This document shows, piece after piece, positions 1 through 11,699 of a DNA stretch of 64,000 bases. The position numbers and the translations under genes are program-made. This DNA comes from Lineus longissimus (Eukaryota; Nemertea; Pilidiophora; Heteronemertea; Lineidae). The DNA is taken from positions 6,388,001 to 6,452,000 of the forward strand of contig NC_088319.1 of the NCBI RefSeq assembly GCF_910592395.1, in the 5' to 3' direction. The notes under the pieces are model-generated. The model saw nothing but the letters and a program-made list of their open reading frames with translations, had not been told where the DNA came from and did not search any database. Positions within the stretch are counted from its first letter, which is position 1; every line of letters begins with the position of its first letter.

Positions 1-374
1 AATTTCACCTCACTTCAGAAGTTTGAGGCTCTCAAAACACTGCTTCAAACACAAATCAGTCAAGAAAGCATCAACCACCCTAAGTTTTTTAATGAGCACT
101 ACACATATTTGCCGAGAAAAACGCTCCAAATAGCCCATTTGCGCGGATTTTAGCATCACTTGAGCGAGCCGATGCGGACTTCCTATGCGCGCTAACATAA
201 TGTAAACAACGGCGCTACCGGCGCTCCGGCCGGGCCGGCGATGGATGGAATTTGCCAAATTCGCACATATTCAAGTTATTTTCGTGGCCTATCTTTTAAG
301 TTTGAGGTATTTTAGAATAGAAATTGAACCTTCTTTCAAAAAAACTTAGTTTATCAGGCATGAAACCAAGTTGC
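1..374. other. Intergenic sequence, nothing recognised
   Basis: Short open frames on both strands show no motif or codon pattern that I can support. The duplicated receptor segment begins just downstream. Confidence 0.5.
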
Positions 375-1134
375 CTTTCGTCAGATCACAGATAACAAAT
401 TCATTTCTAAATCATCATTTTAAGTGCTGCGCAGAGGGAAATAATACAGTCATGCGGAAACAATACCAGGGGAATAATACATGCAGTATTCAGGGTTGAA
501 TTGCCGCAGTTTTTTCAGGATGATTTCCAAAATTCTGTTGTTGCAAGCGGATATCATCGCTGGAGAGATAAGACAACAATTCTCATTACATAGAAGTGAA
601 GAGGCAAGCCCAAGAACGATGTTTATCTCATAAAACAAATCTGGGGACCAGTGTACAGATCAACCTTGGTTATCTGAGGTTTGATTCATACTTGAATTCA
701 GAGTGCTTGGCTTTGAAGCAAATAAAGTGCCTTTTGAGTTCTTTGCTGCCTGCTACTACTTGACAACATGCAACAAAAATTCAATCAGGAATATGAACAA
801 ATTTCCCATCCTGATCCATGCCTCCAAGCAAGGGTTAAATTATGTTGCTAATAGTTCGTATGCTGTAATATATAATTCACCATAATTGCATACTATCAGG
901 TTCATATGCCAATTAAATGTACACCGATCCGAGACCACTGTTTGCAGGTTTCAGGTAAGTCTATTAGGATGTCTACATCGCAGCACCAGGCAAACAGTTT
1001 TCAGGAATGTCCCATACCAACAAAAATGTTTTCAGAATGCCAACAGTACTGTAACTGGAAACACATCAGAACAGGAGTAAACGGTCAACACCTTGTAAAT
1101 GCAATGCAGTTTCAGAAATGGCTGTGACTATTTC

Positions 1135-1928
1135 ATCTTGACCCTCAAGCCGTGGATCCATTCCGCCACCCAGACTCAGTTACACAAACCCTTGACGCAA
1201 TACGAAGATCTGCCTGTATAGGTTGGTTCTATTATTCCTCACTAGATGGCACGCTACCGCCGATATTAACCTTGATCGGCTGATTTTTTTCTTCGCGCTT
1301 GGCATGTCGGTCGGTTGGCCGCGGTGTGACAGTGATAGAATGACAAACACCTATAATCAATAATAGGGGAAACATTCGTAATATCATTTGTTATGCAGGG
1401 TAGTTCAGTCACTTCGGCACATTTTCATATCGGCTATTGGCCTACACCAGCAGCATTAAAATGTGCACTTGTTTAACCTAAGAACTAAGTATCAAAGCCG
1501 TCAACGCCGAGGACACAACCATTGGCATTGCCATTAGACTGTTATTGTTGGTCCGTCTTGCAGGGACTGCGTATGCTACAGACTGCGGGTTGATGTCATT
1601 GATTACTTTGAAAGGGTGTCTCAATCCGTGTGACAGTCTGTACCACATCGTCACACAAGCCACTCCAGTTACTTCATGATCTAAACAACATCGCTTCTAG
1701 TCTTCCACGTTCAAATACATTGTGTCGAAAGTGTATATTGGCAGCATGCCAAGACTGGAGGCGAGAATAAAAATAACCTATTCATGAAATCTCACAAATT
1801 TGAAAGCAGCGTTCTGATTGGCTCACAACAACTCGAGGCACACGATATATAGAATTATGGCATGTTTTTCATCAGAGGTATAACGGGAGGTAAAGGACCG
1901 ATGAACTCTGATGGTTCAGAATGTAACG
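1135..1928. other. 794-bp segment present only in duplication copy A
   Basis: Copy B reads continuously from 'ctgtgactatttc' into 'ggcacacca'. In copy A these words are separated by this segment, with atttc on each side (1130-1134 and 1929-1933). That fits an insertion with a 5-bp target duplication, although I see no terminal inverted repeats. A deletion in copy B is the alternative. The segment contains no supported gene. Confidence 0.5.
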
Positions 1929-2098
1929 ATTTCGGCACACCACCACCCATTGGCTGTCAACCCATCACATTAATCTTCAGGCCTGTTTGAGGCCTATGGC
2001 GATTACATTTATTACAGTTCTAACGGACGACGGCACTATCTATCAAAATTAAAAACTTTTACAAAAATACGTGTGTTTAGATTGCAATACTATCAACT

Positions 2099-3151
2099 AT
2101 GACACAAGCACTACAATCTGTTTTCACCAAAAAAAAACAAGGTGAATATTATTCCCTTAAGGCATTAATGGACCGAGGTCACTGGGAAGCATTCACAGCT
2201 TTTGCTTTTGATGCATACGTTGCTCCAGTCATCATTGCAATGGGAACTATTTTCAACATTGCAACCATCATGGTTGTCTCCAGTGGAAGAATCGGGCACG
2301 TTTCTACACGTATCTTGCTGGTAGTCCTATCCCTGAGTGACTTGTTAGTACTTTACGTAGGATGTCTTGATCAGGTGCTCTCCCAGGCCTACGACATCAG
2401 ATTACGGAGAATCTCAGATGCTATGTGTAAAGTCAGTATTTTTCTGATGGAGTTCACACTGATGTTCTCATCATGGAGCGTCCTCCTACTAACACTTGAG
2501 CGCTGCATTTGTGTTACATTCCCGTTAAAGGCACAGTTCATCTGTTCAAAGAAACGCACATACTTTGTCCTGGCAGGGCTGTTTATTTCACTCTTTGCTC
2601 TAAACAGTCACTGTCTCGTCTACATGAAAGTTGGCATCTACCCTGGTGAAGGAGTCTGGTGTGATGCAGGCAGAGTCGATGCGCCTTACTTTATATTTTA
2701 TTACTCAACATGGAGTATTATGCGTATTATCATGTATGCAGCTATACCTTTCATTGTCATAACAGTCTGTAATGTCTTCATAATGTTTAAGCTGCTCATA
2801 AACATGAGACGAAGAATGAAGATGCAGAATACCCAAGCTCAAAAAGATCTAACAGGGATAACAGTCATGTTGGTTGTGATCAGTGTCGTGTTTGTCATTC
2901 TTGCACTACCCAACCAAGTTTTCTATGCAATTGAACCCATTTTTTTCCCGATTCTGAGTCAGTCAGAGCAACAGGCAGCATTAAGTTATCTTCTCCAGCA
3001 TTTCTCTAGAACTATGACTTATAGCAATCATGCTATCAACTTCATCCTCTATTGCGTAAGTGGGTCACAATTTCGTGCCGTTTTCTTTGATCAAATGAAG
3101 CAGTTAAGATCGAAGCTGTTTATCAAGGTAATTGACCGTGACAATATATAA
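2099..3151 (+). CDS. Class A (rhodopsin-like) G protein-coupled receptor, copy A
   Basis: A single open exon of 350 codons begins at ATG in 'caactatgacac', a context shared with copy B. It encodes a plasma-membrane receptor with seven hydrophobic segments at about residues 35-60, 71-94, 110-136, 153-176, 204-232, 252-278 and 304-328. Class A marks are N53 in TM1, D81 in TM2, the Cys110-Cys188 pair, E134-R135-C136 in place of DRY, P217 in TM5, P271 in TM6 and N314-F-I-L-Y318 in place of NPxxY. The third intracellular loop is short and basic (MRRRMKMQ). TM4 lacks the usual tryptophan. The overall look resembles invertebrate peptide-type receptors, but the ligand cannot be named. Copy B differs at about 31 aligned positions and has a different C-terminal tail. 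No intron is needed. Membership of the GPCR family is nearly certain; the subfamily is unknown. Confidence 0.93.
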   Translation: MTQALQSVFTKKKQGEYYSLKALMDRGHWEAFTAFAFDAYVAPVIIAMGTIFNIATIMVVSSGRIGHVSTRILLVVLSLSDLLVLYVGCLDQVLSQAYDIRLRRISDAMCKVSIFLMEFTLMFSSWSVLLLTLERCICVTFPLKAQFICSKKRTYFVLAGLFISLFALNSHCLVYMKVGIYPGEGVWCDAGRVDAPYFIFYYSTWSIMRIIMYAAIPFIVITVCNVFIMFKLLINMRRRMKMQNTQAQKDLTGITVMLVVISVVFVILALPNQVFYAIEPIFFPILSQSEQQAALSYLLQHFSRTMTYSNHAINFILYCVSGSQFRAVFFDQMKQLRSKLFIKVIDRDNI

Positions 3152-3340
3152 CCAAATACTTCAACATATTAAGTTATAAACTATGATGACATGGCACTAG
3201 TTCATCGTTTTTTAGTGAATTTCAACAACACAAGTTTATTATCATTTGCACATCTACACACTATTTACATGCATACAAATAGTTCATTTATTCATGAAAT
3301 GAAGACCTGTGAGAGTTGACATCAACTCTGATTCATGATG

Positions 3341-3589
3341 ATGATGATGATGATGAAATTGCATGTGTTAATACACCGCTTCTGATGATGTTGCATATTG
3401 CTCTTGATGTTACATCGTCTCCAAGACTTAACACTATTTTATACGTAATGGATTACATAACGTCGAAATTGATAAATTTTGTATTTCAATGTCTTATAAA
3501 GGAAATGACAACAGCAAGTCAAGTGTAATGCAATTAAAATTAGTTGTAATTATCACAATCACCAAGCAATCATTGAATGTATAGATATC
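3341..3589. repeat. Short (GAT)n microsatellite and receptor 3' flank
   Basis: A run of GAT triplets lies at about 3336-3355. The rest is AT-rich with no coding signal. Confidence 0.5.
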
Positions 3590-3925
3590 GTCAAGTAGGG
3601 AGTCATGTGTACCAAATTTCAAGTTCATAGCTTTAGCGGTATAGAAACGTGCCATAGTTACACTCAAACGGCCTATTTACACCATTTGACCTCTGTGACC
3701 TTGAAAAGAAGCTCAATCAAAAACCTGTAGGATATGTGATGTATCCTTGCTTGGAGTACCTACCATGAAATATCATTGAAAACAACTCACTACTACGCGA
3801 GATATTACACGTTTTCCCTTTTTTAGTTTTAGACCCTGGTGGCCAAGTCGAGAATCAGATCGGTCCAAAATTCAGTGTCAGAGATTATATGACATAGGGA
3901 GTTATGTGTACTCAATGGGATGGTC
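3590..3925 (+). repeat. Dispersed repeat family R, copy 1
   Basis: The words gtgtaccaaatttcaag, gaaacgtgccatagttac and gtggccaagtc recur in the same order at 12030-12350, 14786-15222 and 15240-15430. The monomer is roughly 300 bp. In other copies it ends in an 'acggac' tail followed by agactcccctacggt. This is a non-coding dispersed repeat. Confidence 0.75.
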
Positions 3926-4190
3926 ATTTAGCAAGTTGGTTTACATACGTTTTACCAAGTCAAATTTTACACAGTTGGAAATAACTCTTGAAACAAAAAT
4001 TACATAGTTTAGCTAGATTGTAGGTCCTAGTACCATATGAGTAGGTGCGAGAGAAAATTTCTTTAGAATTGATGGTTTTATTAGACAAATCATATAAAAA
4101 AGTAAAGTTTCTTAAAAAGGTAAGAAAAATAATGCCGCAGCCAAACAAAAGGCTGTCAGGGATAGGATCAACCATATACATGTAATAACA
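3917..4190 (-). repeat. Repeat X, inverted relative to its copy near 12 kb
   Basis: Bases 3917-3978 are a near-exact reverse complement of 11968-12031, sharing for example ttacatacgttttaccaag. Weaker similarity continues to about 4190. In the other copy, X sits next to an R repeat in the opposite relative orientation, so the R/X junction has been rearranged. Confidence 0.65.
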
Positions 4191-5039
4191 TTGACATAAT
4201 AAAAAGCATCGTTTTTACCAACATCAATGTAAAATTAGGGAAAATGTATTAACTTGGCCTTAAAGCAGCTTTTCGAACATTTTTAAGATTGCCTATTACT
4301 TAATGAAGAGGCAGGACTAGCTGGGCCCAAATACATCAGATACATGACCAACTAGATATACCATTCTCTGCTGAAAACCGCATTCAATCATCTGATTCTA
4401 TCTCTGTGATATTTTCCAAAAACGGTGGACATAATTACTTGTCGTTAGTTCAGACTGTAAATCTTATTCAGGCCAAATTAGTGCCACTTTCTCTCATAAA
4501 ACGTTTTCTTTTATTAATGAATAACAAAATATGATCATTATGAATAAAATTTGACACTTACTAGTTGATTTTAAGATGATTGTACAGATAACTACAACCG
4601 CAGCGTGGAGCATCGCGGGCTTTGCGGTGTTGCGATAGCCTCACAGCAATAGGAAATATTCTTTCCTGATCTATATCCGCGGTACTGCTTTTCAAGATGC
4701 TAGCAACTTACTAGCTCCAGGGGCGTTGTAAGGAACCCCTCACACTCAGAAACCATAAACGCCCGTCCCTTCCTGCTACCTTAATAATTCTGGATATTTC
4801 TCGCCATTGGGCACAGAGTAAAAACCTGATCTCAGGATGGCCCCATGTAATTACTGGTACTTTTGATCGGTAGTTAATAAATCACCTGCTGTGCCTTTTT
4901 TATCCATCTTATCCCAATCGAGTCCCATCCCACTCACATACCCGTGTGCTTATGAGGAGGAGGGAGGGGCTTAGCATGACTTGGGTAGATATCTATTTTG
5001 AGTTCGAGGCTTGGGTTCCGGCATCTACTTCGGCGATAC
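4191..5039. other. Intergenic DNA with an inverted dispersed repeat (4600-4745)
   Basis: Bases 4600-4745 share ccgcggtactgcttttcaag and ggcgttgtaaggaa with the reverse complement of 54530-54660, so both belong to one dispersed family. Nothing coding was recognised in the remainder. Confidence 0.5.
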
Positions 5040-6108
5040 TGGACCGATAAGTATAAAGTTAATCGCTCCTGGGGACCCTTAGAGTGTCTCAACTAAAATG
5101 CGAGTAATAAATGCCGTTAATCAATCAATACTGATCGGATAAGTAGGTCGATCGCTCCTGGGGACGTTCAGAGTGTCTCCACTAAAATGCGACTGATTCA
5201 TGCCGTTAATCTATCAATACTCGTCGGATAAGTAAGTTGATCGCTCCTGGGGACCTTAAATACGCCACTTAAATACCAGTGATTCATGACGTTTATCAAT
5301 CAATACTGGTCTGATAAGTAAATTGATCGCTCCTGGGGACCTTCAGAGTGTCTTAACTAAAGTGCGACTGATAAATGCCGTTAATAAATCAATACTGGTC
5401 GGATAACTTAGTAAGTTGATCGCTCCTGGGGACCTTCAGAGTGTCTCCTCGAATATGTTAGTGATTAATGCCCTTAATCAATCAATACTCGTCGGATGGG
5501 TAGGTTGATCGGACTTTCAAGGTGTCACCTACAGAATACGAATAATTATTGCCATTAATCGATCAATATTATTGATATAACCAAGTTGATCGCTGCTGGG
5601 GTCCTTCAAGGTGTCACCTAGAGAATATGAATAATTATTGTCATTTATCGACCAATACTATTGAGATAACCAAGTTGATCGCTGTTGGAAACCTTCAAGT
5701 TGTCACCTATAGAATATCAGTAATCATTGCCATTAATCGATCAATACTATTGATATAACCAAGTTGATCGCTGCTGGGGTCCTTCAAGCTGTCACCTATA
5801 GAATATCAGTAATCATTGCCATTAATCGATCAATACTATTGATATAACCAAGTTGATCGCTGCTGGGGTCCTTCAAGCTGTCACCTGCAGAATATCAGTA
5901 ATCATTGCCATTAATCGATCAATACTATTGATATAACCAAGTTGATCGCTGCTGGGGTCCTTCAAGCTGTCACCTAGAGAATATGAATAATTATTGTCAT
6001 TTATCGACCAATACTATTGAGATATCCAATTTGATCACTGCTGGGGACCTTCAATGTGTCATCTATAGAATATGAATAATTATTGCCATCAATCGATCAA
6101 TAGTATTA
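5040..6108 (+). repeat. 89-bp tandem minisatellite, 12 units, two subfamilies
   Basis: The word 'ttgatcgctcctgggg' or its variant recurs at about 5062, 5151, 5240, 5325, 5419, 5508, 5589, 5678, 5767, 5855, 5943 and 6032. Spacing is 81-94 bp, mostly 88-89. The first six units read mainly gctcctgggg with gataagtaagttgatc; the last six read mainly gctgctgggg with gatataaccaagttgatc. The array runs directly into a truncated LINE. Confidence 0.9.
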
Positions 6109-7810
6109 GAAGGTTACCTAATCAGTTAGAAAACATGACTCGGGCAAAAAAACAATGCGTATATAAATCATCTGGGTCAGGATCAGCCAGATGTGAAATC
6201 CGAGTGATAATCGGTAAATCACCATCCAAATCTTGTGATTTGGATCCCATGCCCACCTGGCTCTTGAAAGCATCGATGTCGTCCGTCGTGCCCTTCATAA
6301 GGACAATCATCAATCGTTCTCTATCGGAAGGATGTGTCCCGGACAGCCTTAAACGCGCCCTTGTGTCACCGCTTCTAAAGAAGCCCATGCTAGATTGTGA
6401 AAGTCTGAAGAACTATAGGCCGGTCAGTAACCTCTCCTTCATATCAAAGGTTCTCGAGAGGGTTGTGGCAGTACGACTGAATGCTTATATGACGGCCCAT
6501 TCTCTCCACGATACATTTCAATCAGCCTACAAGGCAGGACACTCAACTGAGACCGCAGTGCTCAAGGTTCAGACCGATATTAGAATGATGGTTGATAATC
6601 ACGGAGCTGCCATTCGTGTGCTATTAGACTTAAGTGCCGCTTTCGATACGGTGGATCATTCCATCTTGCTCGGTAGGCTCCAGAAAGTCCTAGGTGTGTC
6701 TGGATCAGCCCTTGACTGGTTTAGTTCCTACCTATTTTCGCGCACACAGCAGGTAGTGATAAATGGGGCAAAATCTGACGTGAAACGACTCGATTGTGGC
6801 GTCCCTCAAGGGTCTGTTTTGGGACCACTGTTGTTCCTGATTTACATTCTTCCACTTGGTGACATCCTGAAGGATTGTACCATAATCCGCCATGGCTATG
6901 CTGATGACACTCAGGTTTACACGGCACTCCCATATCAAGCAGTACCCACCAAATGTACAGAGCTTGAACGGAAACTGAACAGCATTCAGGACTGGTTGAC
7001 GGTGAATAAGTTAAAGGGTAACCCCGACAAGACTGAGGTCATGCTCTTTGGCACTCAGTACGCACTGCAATCATTTGAGTTACCTTCAGTCAACATTGCC
7101 GGCACAGTCGCTCAAGTGTCGAAAGTTCCGGTTCGGAACCTCGGTGTTCTGTTTGATTCTAACTTGTCTATGGATGCACATGTGTCAAGCGTTGTGCGTT
7201 TTGCCTCTTACCACCTGCGGAATATAGGTCTGGTCAGGAGGCAGCTGACAGTTGGTGCCACCAAGAATCTTGCTCAAGCCCTCGTGCTGTCCAGACTTGA
7301 TTAGTGCAACAGCAGCCTGGCTGGAATTTCGGAACAATCGCTACGCAAGCTCCAGCTAGTGCAAAACCGTGCAGCACGCCTTGTTACTAGAACCAATCGT
7401 CGGGCACACATCACTCCAGTTCTTGCCGAGCTGCACTGGCTGCCTGTGCGCGAGCGCATACAGTTCAAGTTAATTCTTCTCACTTATAAAGTATACCATC
7501 ATTTGGCACCCAATTACCTCAACGATCTCCTCGAACATTACACACCCCCTCGCTCCCTTCGCTCTGGATCTATGGACCTTCTAAAGGAAAAAAAATACAG
7601 ACTAAAAACTTTCGGAGGACGATCCTTTTCCATTTTTGCGCCTCAGGTGTGGAACTCACTACCGTCCACCCTGAGAGCTGCACAGGACGTCAATACTTTC
7701 CGCAGAGACTTAAAAACATATTTGTTTGTGCAAGCTTATGAGCGCCTGTGAACATTGTTCCAGTGATACGGGCGCTATATAAATGACAATTTCATTGATT
7801 TCATTCATTC
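6109..7810 (+). mobile_element. 5'-truncated CR1/L2-type LINE
   Basis: A non-LTR retrotransposon lacking its endonuclease half. It starts inside or just before the reverse transcriptase and ends with gcgctatataaatg followed by ATTT/CATT short repeats, the usual form of CR1/L2 3' ends. It sits between the 89-bp minisatellite and a second LINE fragment. Confidence 0.85.
6135..7751 (+). pseudogene. LINE reverse transcriptase with a premature stop
   Basis: The reading frame holds the linker (KSPSKSCDLDPMPTWLLK), RT motifs NYRPVSNLSFISKVLER, AFQ/AYKAGHSTETAV-type helix, DLSAAFDT, GVPQGSVLGPLLF and the catalytic YADD (6897-6908). It then has the C-terminal region NRAARLVTR and WNSLPSTLR found in CR1/L2 elements. 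A TAG at 7302-7304 interrupts it where relatives have tyrosine in RLDYCNS. The same frame stays open afterwards to the stop at 7749-7751, so this is a single in-frame nonsense change. The N-terminal endonuclease is missing. The copy therefore cannot move by itself. Confidence 0.9.
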
Positions 7811-8131
7811 ATGATTCACCAGAACCCGAAACACTTTTGGAGCTTTTATAATGCCAAAACTAAAACAAATTCCATTCCTGAGACCGTTAATGAAGGTAAT
7901 GCTTATTCTGATAACGCTACGAAGAAGGCGAATGCATTCAATCGTTACCTTCTCTCAACTTTTTCAAATTACGACAATCATGGTGAGATGACGGAATCGA
8001 ATATGTATGAGAATTATGCATTAGAGTGTGTTAACATTTTTTTTGAGGAGGTCAAGGGAGTGTTGAAAAAAATGGATAAGACTATGGCATGCGGTCAAAA
8101 CGAGGTTTCGCCCAGGATTTTGCAAACATAA
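7811..8131 (+). pseudogene. Second LINE fragment (endonuclease-RT linker)
   Basis: About 106 codons read NPKHFWSFYNAKTKT near the start and VLKKMDKTMACGQNEVSPRI near the end. This is the linker just before the RT domain in jockey/CR1-type LINEs ('NPKxFW...' and 'ACGPDGIPP' in relatives). It is cut on the left by the 3' end of the preceding LINE and on the right by the (ATT)n tail of the next one, so it appears to be an older element broken by both. Confidence 0.7.
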
Positions 8132-9930
8132 TAGTAATAATAATAATAATTTGTTCAGTTTAAAGTGCTACAATAATGGTAAAACATTATCTAAGCACTG
8201 TACATGGTTACACTTAGTTAAAAACAATGATATGATACATAATGACAATGATATTAATACATAAATTAAAAACTGGATTAAAATTAGCAAAAGTGATTGG
8301 TAAAAAGGTGAGTTTTTAGTTGTTTTTTGAAGGATTTAGTGCCCGTGAGTTCACGCATGCTGGTGGGGAGGGAGTTCCACAGTCTTGCAGCCAAGACACC
8401 CAGACTGCGGTCGCCGTAGGTCCCTCTCGAGCGGGATAGCGAGAGGACCCAAGGATCATTAGAGGACCGCAGACGGCGTCCCGGTGTCTGCAAGTTGAGG
8501 ATCTCCCTCAAGTACATGGGGCTGTCCTCCCGGTGAAGCGCTTTGTGAATCACCAGGAGAACACGGTACTCAATGCGTGACCTCACAGGCAGCCAGTGCA
8601 GATTTTCTAAAATAGGCGTGATATGTTATCGTTTTCGACATTGCTTTAGAAGTCTTGCTGCTGCGTTTTGTGCCTTCTGAAGTCTTGCTGTTTGGACATT
8701 CGATAGACAAAGTAGCAGGGTCCAATGGAAATCTAGACGTGATGTTACTAGCGCATTGAGAACTCTTGCACACGTGGTTTCGTCCATGCAGCGACGCAAC
8801 TTTGATAGTCTGTATATTTGACAGTACACACTTTGCACCACTTTCGACACGTGCTTTGACATTGACATGTGCTCATCAAAAATGGCACCAAGGTTCCGCA
8901 CATGTGCAGAGGGCTCAATGGCAGACGATCCAATTCTAATGGATGGGAGAGGCCTCAACTTGGACATTTGTCGCTTCGGTGCGATAATCATAAACTCCGT
9001 TTTCTCATCGTTTCCTTTGAGATGGTTTGGTTTCAGCCACTGGCGAACTTCCGTAATACAACTCTCCGCCTTACAAATGGCTGCTTTTAGCCCTTGTTTA
9101 GTAAGTTCAAAGAAGTCATACAGTTGTGCATCATCTGCAAAACCGTGTCTGAGCATACCGTGACTGTCTTCGATGTCACCAAGTGACTTGATGTATATTG
9201 AGAAAAGCAAAGGTCCGAGAACTGATCCCTGGGGGACTCCGGAAACTACCTTTACCGGTGATGACTTGGCACCTCGCACACTGACTGTTTGGGCCCTGTT
9301 TGTAAGGTACGACCTAAACCAGCTGAGAGCTTTGCCTTTGACACCAGCCTGTGCTCTAGTTGTGAGAGTAGGATCTCATGGCTTATGGTGTCAAAGGCTG
9401 CTGACATGTCAAGCAATATTAGGATCACACCCCTACCACTGTCAAGTGCAGTGTCGATATCAGTCTTAATATGTAAGAGCGCGGTTTCTGTGCTGTGTCC
9501 AGCCTTATAGGTGGACTGCAATAGGTCGTTTAGCTTGGCATGTTCATGAATGAAACGAGCTGCCTAGCAACAACCTTTTCCATGACTTTGGATATAAAGG
9601 GCAGATTTGAGATAGGCCGGTAATTTTTTCAGTATGTTACAGTCAAGGTTCGGCTTTTTCAAGATTGGGGTAACAAGAGCACTTTCCAGGCAGCAAGTTC
9701 GTTATCAACATCAGGGAGTTTTCCCCCTTAGTCGCCTGACAGAAGGCCATTTACTTGGCGAAACATGTCTTTCGTTGTGCAAGTTGCCAGTTTTTGTCGA
9801 AGGAATGTTGCTTTAGTCTTGTCGATCAATGAAACTACAGCCTTGCTCTGGTTTATAAACATTTGTCGATGAACCTCCAAGCCAGATTTCCTAAACATGC
9901 GCTCAAACTTGCGCCGGGGCGTAACACTGA
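8132..9930 (-). mobile_element. Decayed CR1/L2-type LINE, minus strand
   Basis: Read on the minus strand, frames at 9930-9740 (FERMFRKSGLEVHRQMF), 9660-9530 (KKPNLDCNILK), 9521-9252 (YKAGHSTETALL, LLDMSAAFDT), 9279-8626 (GVPQGSVLGPLLF, FADD at the catalytic site) and 8586-8284 (AARLWNSLPTSMREL) give linker, RT and C-terminus in the right order. At least three frame breaks and a deletion between linker and RT show decay. The 3' end is an (ATT)n tail at 8131-8152. Confidence 0.85.
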
Positions 9931-11699
9931 GGCATCGGTGTCCGCTATTTCTATCATAAGAACGTAGCAGTAACCCGCTGTCGAATCATGAACGATAATT
10001 TATTCTGCAGACTTCTGTCGCTTCCATCCGAATCTGTGTTGTGTGGGAACGAGGTTGAATGTTAGTAAAGGGGTTTCCCCACGACCGGTGTGACCTGTGG
10101 GAAAACTTTATAAACACAAAAACGTGGGCAAAGTTTCAATAAATGTTTGATTTTCAGTAAACGTTAATTAAATTCGGTGGGGTTCAACATATCAATTTGT
10201 TTCTTACAGTGTTTAGAACATGATGCTTGTGATCGGTATGCATGCATTGCGAGGTTTTGCTTAGTTTGCACGGGAAGCCAATGGTTTAGTTCAATTAAAT
10301 CTTTGTTGGATCAGTCCGACCCTAGGCGGTGTATACCCTTTCAAGTATCTGGCAAAAGGCCCAGTACATGTCAGGTAAAATGGGGTAATTGTAGCCCCTT
10401 TTTCACCTATAACTTTGGTTCCGCAAGAGATTTGCAGGCAGATTCACTAAAACTAGCCTGCATCTTATAGTGGCACCTCTTCCAAATTTACAGCCTGCAA
10501 TTTAGGGCACTTAATCTAAAACAATGCCTCTGAGAGACAATACATAACTCGTGGTCAGGACCCCGTGACCTTGGGGTATTTGTAGTCTCTGACTTAATTT
10601 TAAAATTGCATGTCTTTTTATATATGAGAACATTTTTTTCACAGGTTTATGATATATTGGTAATAAGGGGTAATTTCCTTTTATACTCCACAACATCCAA
10701 ATGCCAAAATTAAGAAAATCAATCACTTTGAATTGAATCATACTGTAGGTGTTGACAAAGTTTAGAATTGACCACCTTCATGACGCCTATTGGACGCCTT
10801 TTTCTAAATATTGCATAAACTGAGATTATAAGTTATAGACTGATCGCGAATAAAAGTCCTTTTAGGGTTACATTGATGAACTGAGCACAATTGATCATTG
10901 TTGCTTCTCAAATGAATATTTCATCTGAGGAAAGCTATTTGCCAGAGGTATCGAGCTATTCAAATTATATCACAAAGGGAAGCATTCTTGTGTGGTAGAT
11001 GATGGGTCCCATTAAAATAAAAGTCAAAGAAATCTGCTAACTCACCGAATTGCAAGAAACACGCATTGATAACATATCTCTCATAAGTTGTAATATATCC
11101 ATCACAAAAATAAAACTTGTGAAATCCACAATAGTGCAATTATTCCTTAGCTTCTCCATGTAACATGGTACCTTGTATTCCTTGATGTCTTACCACCGTG
11201 TATCACATCGCTGGCCAATGACAGATGACAGCCACTAAGGTTTGACTAGGGAAAAATGCATCACTTGGTGGAAGAACTTTTGTCATTGCCTTCTGCGAGT
11301 CTTCGGTCAGTAGTCTGTTCAAGAATTGACACTTGCCGCTGGACACAAAATGGGCCACCCTCTACCTTCTGCATTGTACACTGACATGTGCATCAGCAGA
11401 TGCAGATGTCGGCTAAACACATGAAGGCAATAGCTGTTTTTCTAAGTGGCCGTGGTCAAATCATATGCTCGTTAGGGTGTGTTACTTGATGCACCATCTC
11501 CAAGAGAACCAATTCATCAACGAAAACCTGTCCAGTACAAACAAGTTGGTTGGTATTACACAATTACTGCTCACAAAAGCAGACAAAGGTAAATCTGATG
11601 ACTGTGATCAAAAGAGCATTTAAAAGTCCTCATGAAATTGTTCACAAGTGGTTTATGCTGGCCGTTCTATTGGGTGTTCACCCCCAATGGCACCAAGGA
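9931..11699. other. Intergenic, no recognised feature
   Basis: AT-rich DNA with only short open frames and no family motifs. I saw no tandem array or terminal inverted repeats. Confidence 0.5.

Larger units (their letters stand above)
375..3340 (+). repeat. Segmental duplication, copy A (receptor gene with flanks)
   Basis: The segment starts at the word ctttcgtcagatcacag and is recognisable again from 12655. Similarity runs through the 5' flank, the receptor coding region and about 190 bp of 3' flank, and fades near 3340. The flanks have diverged by substitutions and indels more than the coding region. Copy A carries an extra stretch of about 794 bp in its 5' flank (1135-1928). Copy B carries about 94 bp that A lacks (13326-13419). 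Confidence 0.85.
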
